NCBI GenBank assembly: GCA_965603355.1
Contig: CBFDCQ010000109.1
Location: forward strand, 1 to 8,185
From: CBFDCQ01 sp965603355
GTDB lineage: Bacteria > Hydrogenedentota > CAZGCA01 > CBFDCQ01
Reading direction: 5' to 3'
DNA length: 8,185 nt
This document shows, one piece after another, positions 6,266-8,185 of the stretch. The stretch's first letter is position 1; each line of letters begins with the position of its first letter. The position numbers were made by a program, and so were the translations under genes. The notes below the pieces were generated by a model. That model had not been told where the DNA came from. It saw only the letters and a list, made by a program, of their open reading frames with translations, and ran no database searches.

Positions 6266-6847
6266 CTAACCTTCAGTGAAACGTGATTCCGGAGGCATTA
6301 CAGCAAGAATCGCCTCCGCAGGTTTTCGACCCGCATTGTAGTACCTGTGCGGAAGCGTATTCTCGTAGTGCAGAGAATCGCCCGGTCTCAGATTGTACTT
6401 CTTATCGACCAGCTCGACCTCAACGTCGCCTGAAAGCACGAGAATGAGAGTCTCGCCGCTGGAGATCTTCTTACTCGGCGGTTCCGCGCCGGTCTTCAAA
6501 CTGAGTATGCCGACTTCCATTCTCGGGTTCGCGTTAAGACAGTCGGTCAGAAGTTCGAGTTTCGTCTTCTTGTCCTTGGAAACGACGACTTGTCGCTCCT
6601 CCGGCGTAACTACCCTGCCGCCGCTGTCGGCTTCTCCAAAGAGCTCGTTCAGGCTGCAATCAAGCGCTCCGCACAGCGCGCCTATCCTATCCAGCGTCGG
6701 TATGGACGCGCCGCGCTCCATCCGCGAAAGATAGCTCGGCGAACAGTTTATCTTCTCGGCAAGCTGTTCGAGGGTCATATGACGCCCTCGCCTGAGTTCC
6801 TTGATCTGGTACCCCACGTCTTTATCTGGAGTTTGCTTCTGTTTCAT
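6266..6847 (-). CDS. XRE-family transcriptional regulator with C-terminal cupin sensor domain (copy 1)
   Basis: This encodes a 193-residue two-domain regulator, the usual size for XRE-cupin proteins. Residues 13-69 form the XRE helix-turn-helix: QIKELRRGRHMTLEQLAEKINCSPSYLSRMERGASIPTLDRIGALCGALDCSLNELF, with the recognition helix around SPSYLSRMERG (36-46). After a linker, a RmlC-like cupin_2 barrel covers about 110-188 (GETLILVLSGDVEVELVDKKYNLRPGDSLHYENTLPHRYYNAG), including the PGDSLHY turn and the PH of the second cupin motif. The full cupin metal triad is not evident (first motif has only SGE), so it may sense a small molecule without metal. The ATG at 6847 has only a weak site (AGGT, 12 bases away). 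Met24 is rejected because it would cut the DNA-binding domain. The gene lies 134 bases downstream of a paralogue in the same orientation and 224 bases upstream of the Fe-S gene. Known relatives control amino acid, polyamine or sulfur metabolism; the ligand here is unknown. Confidence 0.94.
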   Translation of the reverse strand: MKQKQTPDKDVGYQIKELRRGRHMTLEQLAEKINCSPSYLSRMERGASIPTLDRIGALCGALDCSLNELFGEADSGGRVVTPEERQVVVSKDKKTKLELLTDCLNANPRMEVGILSLKTGAEPPSKKISSGETLILVLSGDVEVELVDKKYNLRPGDSLHYENTLPHRYYNAGRKPAEAILAVMPPESRFTEG

Positions 6848-6981
6848 GATCGGTATCTTACCTACCTTTCTTCTCGGTGTCGAACCTGCTCGTCATCCCT
6901 CATTCAGTGGCTTCGGGACGACGACTTATCCGCACCGGCTCGCTCTGCCAACATCATTCCGGACAACCATACAAACACGCG
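6848..6981 (-). other. Spacer between the two XRE-cupin genes
   Basis: These 134 bases hold no gene. The minus-strand stretch TTGGCA, 16 bases, ATAAGT (around 6950-6923) weakly resembles a sigma-70 promoter, but the match is too poor to call. A short dyad GGTA-N7-TACC (6852-6866) lies just before the start codon of copy 1 and could be an autoregulatory half-site pair. No terminator is visible after copy 2, so co-transcription of both regulators is possible. Confidence 0.3.
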
Positions 6982-7608
6982 TCAGTACCTTCTCTCGAAC
7001 AGTTCAGGTGCGGGCGGCGTCGAGCATATCAACACCTTTGTGTCCTCATTCGAACTGTTGAAGTAACTGTGCGGTATCACCGTCTGGAAATGTATGGCAT
7101 CTCCTTCCGACAGACTGTGTCGTACAGTGCCCAGCTCGACGTCAAGCCGACCCGAGAGAACGTACAGCAACAACTCTCCGTTGCGCGAGTCTCTCGGTGT
7201 TGCCTGCGCTCGAGGCTCGATACTGAGGATACCGGCCTCGAAGCGCGGGTTGCCGGTCACACAGTCTGTCAGGAGCTCAAGGCTACCCTTCCTATCCGGG
7301 GAAAATATGATCTTTCTATCACCCGGTTTCAAGGGCTCCGACGGGGTGCGTTCCGGACGGCGCCACAAGGTCGATATGTCGCACTTGAACACTTTGCACA
7401 AGCCAACAAGCCGGCTCTGCGTTGGGGCCGACACGTCGCGCTCCAGTCGCGACAAGTAACTCGGCGAACAGCCTATCTGCTCGGCGAGGTCCTCCAGTGT
7501 CAACCCGTGTCTCTTGCGCAACTCTCTGATCCGGGCGCCTATTCGCGTCTCCTGTTTGCGTCTTCCCTTGCGCCTCTTCTGAGGTTGTTCGGTTTGTGTA
7601 ACACCCAC
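6982..7608 (-). CDS. XRE-family transcriptional regulator with C-terminal cupin sensor domain (copy 2)
   Basis: This encodes a 208-residue regulator paralogous to the next gene. The start is GTG at 7608, with AGGAGA (7620-7615) 6 bases upstream; there is no usable ATG nearby (the one in the ribosome-binding site meets TAG at once). Residues 1-22 form a very basic tail (QKRRKGRRK at 10-18) that copy 1 lacks and that may add non-specific DNA contacts. The XRE helix-turn-helix spans about 23-83 (RIRELRKRHGLTLEDLAEQIGCSPSYLSRLERDVSAPTQSRLVGLCKVFKCDISTLW). The cupin covers about 122-196 (GELLLYVLSGRLDVELGTVRHSLSEGDAIHFQTVIPHSYFNSS). The shared core LELLTDC-N4-NPR-x-E-x-GILS just before the cupin (residues 110-129 here) marks the two copies as products of one duplication or of the same subfamily. 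As in copy 1, the complete cupin metal triad is not obvious. The upstream gap of 321 bases separates it from tRNA-Leu and must hold its promoter. Confidence 0.94.
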   Translation of the reverse strand: MGVTQTEQPQKRRKGRRKQETRIGARIRELRKRHGLTLEDLAEQIGCSPSYLSRLERDVSAPTQSRLVGLCKVFKCDISTLWRRPERTPSEPLKPGDRKIIFSPDRKGSLELLTDCVTGNPRFEAGILSIEPRAQATPRDSRNGELLLYVLSGRLDVELGTVRHSLSEGDAIHFQTVIPHSYFNSSNEDTKVLICSTPPAPELFERRY

Positions 7609-7929
7609 TCTACATCTCCTCCCCTTGCTGCTATGCTACGGTTCACCAATCCCCGGCCTGCCATCATCCCGGCCAGCGCAGCCTCTGTCTCCGAGACTCA
7701 CGACGTCAGCATGTCTCAAATCATCTGCCGAGGAACACAACGCTCACACCAGGGCAACCTGCCTAATCGGGCCCTCTACACGACGATGCCAGAGTAGACT
7801 GAACCCGCACTATCACGGCCTGCGCGTTGGGCTGAATAAGAACCACGTTGCGAGAACTGTTTGCCAACCCTCCGTGCAGCCACCCGGAAAGAGTCTATCG
7901 CACCACTGAACTTATCTCGTTACTGCCCT
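7609..7929. other. Intergenic region between tRNA-Leu and XRE-cupin copy 2
   Basis: This 321-base gap contains no credible protein gene; short frames on either strand lack ribosome-binding sites and family features. The only structures seen are the ribosome-binding site of the regulator (7615-7620) and a small dyad GTCTC-C-GAGAC (7687-7697), about 80 bases before the GTG start, which could be an operator. No T-rich terminator is visible after tRNA-Leu, and I could not pick out a convincing sigma-70 promoter. Confidence 0.4.
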
Positions 7930-8016
7930 TGGTGGGCGAGGAGGGATTCGAACCCTCAAGGTCTTTAAGACCGACGGATTTTAAGTCCGTCGTGTATACC
8001 ATTCCACCACTCGCCC
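7930..8016 (-). tRNA. tRNA-Leu (UAA anticodon)
   Basis: This is a complete 87-nt class II tRNA with the CCA end encoded (7930-7932 on the minus strand). The acceptor arms GGGCGAG and CTCGCCC pair over 7 bp, with discriminator A. The anticodon arm ACGGA-CTTAAAA-TCCGT gives anticodon UAA at 7981-7983, reading UUA and UUG codons. The long variable arm GGTCT-TAA-AGACC is typical of leucine tRNA. The T arm is GAGGG-TTCGAAT-CCCTC. The D-loop region GTGGAATGGTATACAC also fits bacterial tRNA-Leu. Confidence 0.97.
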
Positions 8017-8112
8017 CCCGACTTGAGGCGAGACGGTCAGTGCTTGGACAACTCGAACCGGGCCGTACCGTCCAGGAGCGGATCATGGTACCGGTTGCTC
8101 TAATCGGAACTC

Positions 8113-8185
<73 letters not shown>

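Noticed and set aside
7610..7615. ATG-TAG start-stop pair inside the ribosome-binding region of XRE-cupin copy 2 (minus strand)
   Set aside because: The ATG overlaps the Shine-Dalgarno sequence itself, leaving no spacing for initiation, so a regulatory start-stop element is unlikely; chance fits.
6877..7797. Open frame of 306 codons on the plus strand covering XRE-cupin copy 2
   Set aside because: It is a shadow of the minus-strand regulator; there is no ribosome-binding site or domain, and it runs into non-coding sequence at both ends.

Overview
The window appears to be an ordinary chromosomal segment of an uncultured or little-studied Gram-negative-type bacterium with moderately high GC. 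Two signs point this way: a PEP-CTERM (exosortase-sorted) secreted protein and a large PilX-like pilus protein followed by a small membrane-anchored TPR protein. Both are common in Planctomycetota, Armatimonadota, Hydrogenedentota and related groups. No ribosomal or other phylogenetic marker is present, so any phylum name is a guess. There is no phage, transposase, CRISPR array or obvious defence island.

Layout, plus strand: the left end (1-1940) holds the 3' part of a PilX-like pilus assembly gene, tightly coupled to a membrane-anchored TPR gene. A gap of about 410 bases follows. It carries a hairpin after the TPR gene, an imperfect inverted repeat, a very good match to a sigma-54 (-24/-12) promoter at 2224-2240, and a roughly 100-nt leader with a hairpin that could form a pseudoknot. 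The leader ends at a complete PEP-CTERM protein gene (2351-3190), which is closed by a strong bidirectional terminator (3227-3254).

Layout, minus strand, from right to left: tRNA-Cys (cut by the window end), tRNA-Leu(UAA), two tandem paralogous XRE-cupin regulators (7608-6982 and 6847-6266), a DUF362/COG2768-type double-[4Fe-4S] protein (6041-4863) and an MscS-family mechanosensitive channel (4716-3412). Gaps of 134, 224 and 146 bases separate the four protein genes, so each may have its own promoter. The gap before the DUF362 gene contains a perfect 24-bp palindrome and a second inverted repeat, which are plausible operator sites.

How the genes work together: the left half concerns the cell surface (type IV pilus-like protein, exosortase substrate). 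The sigma-54 promoter fits the known RpoN/PrsK-PrsR control of PEP-CTERM genes in other bacteria. The right half looks like stress or redox physiology: small-molecule-sensing regulators, an iron-sulfur protein of unknown reaction and an osmotic safety valve. A functional link among these is inference from position only. I see no clearly new multi-gene system. The best leads are the sigma-54/structured-leader arrangement before the PEP-CTERM gene, and the palindrome between the regulator pair and the Fe-S gene.
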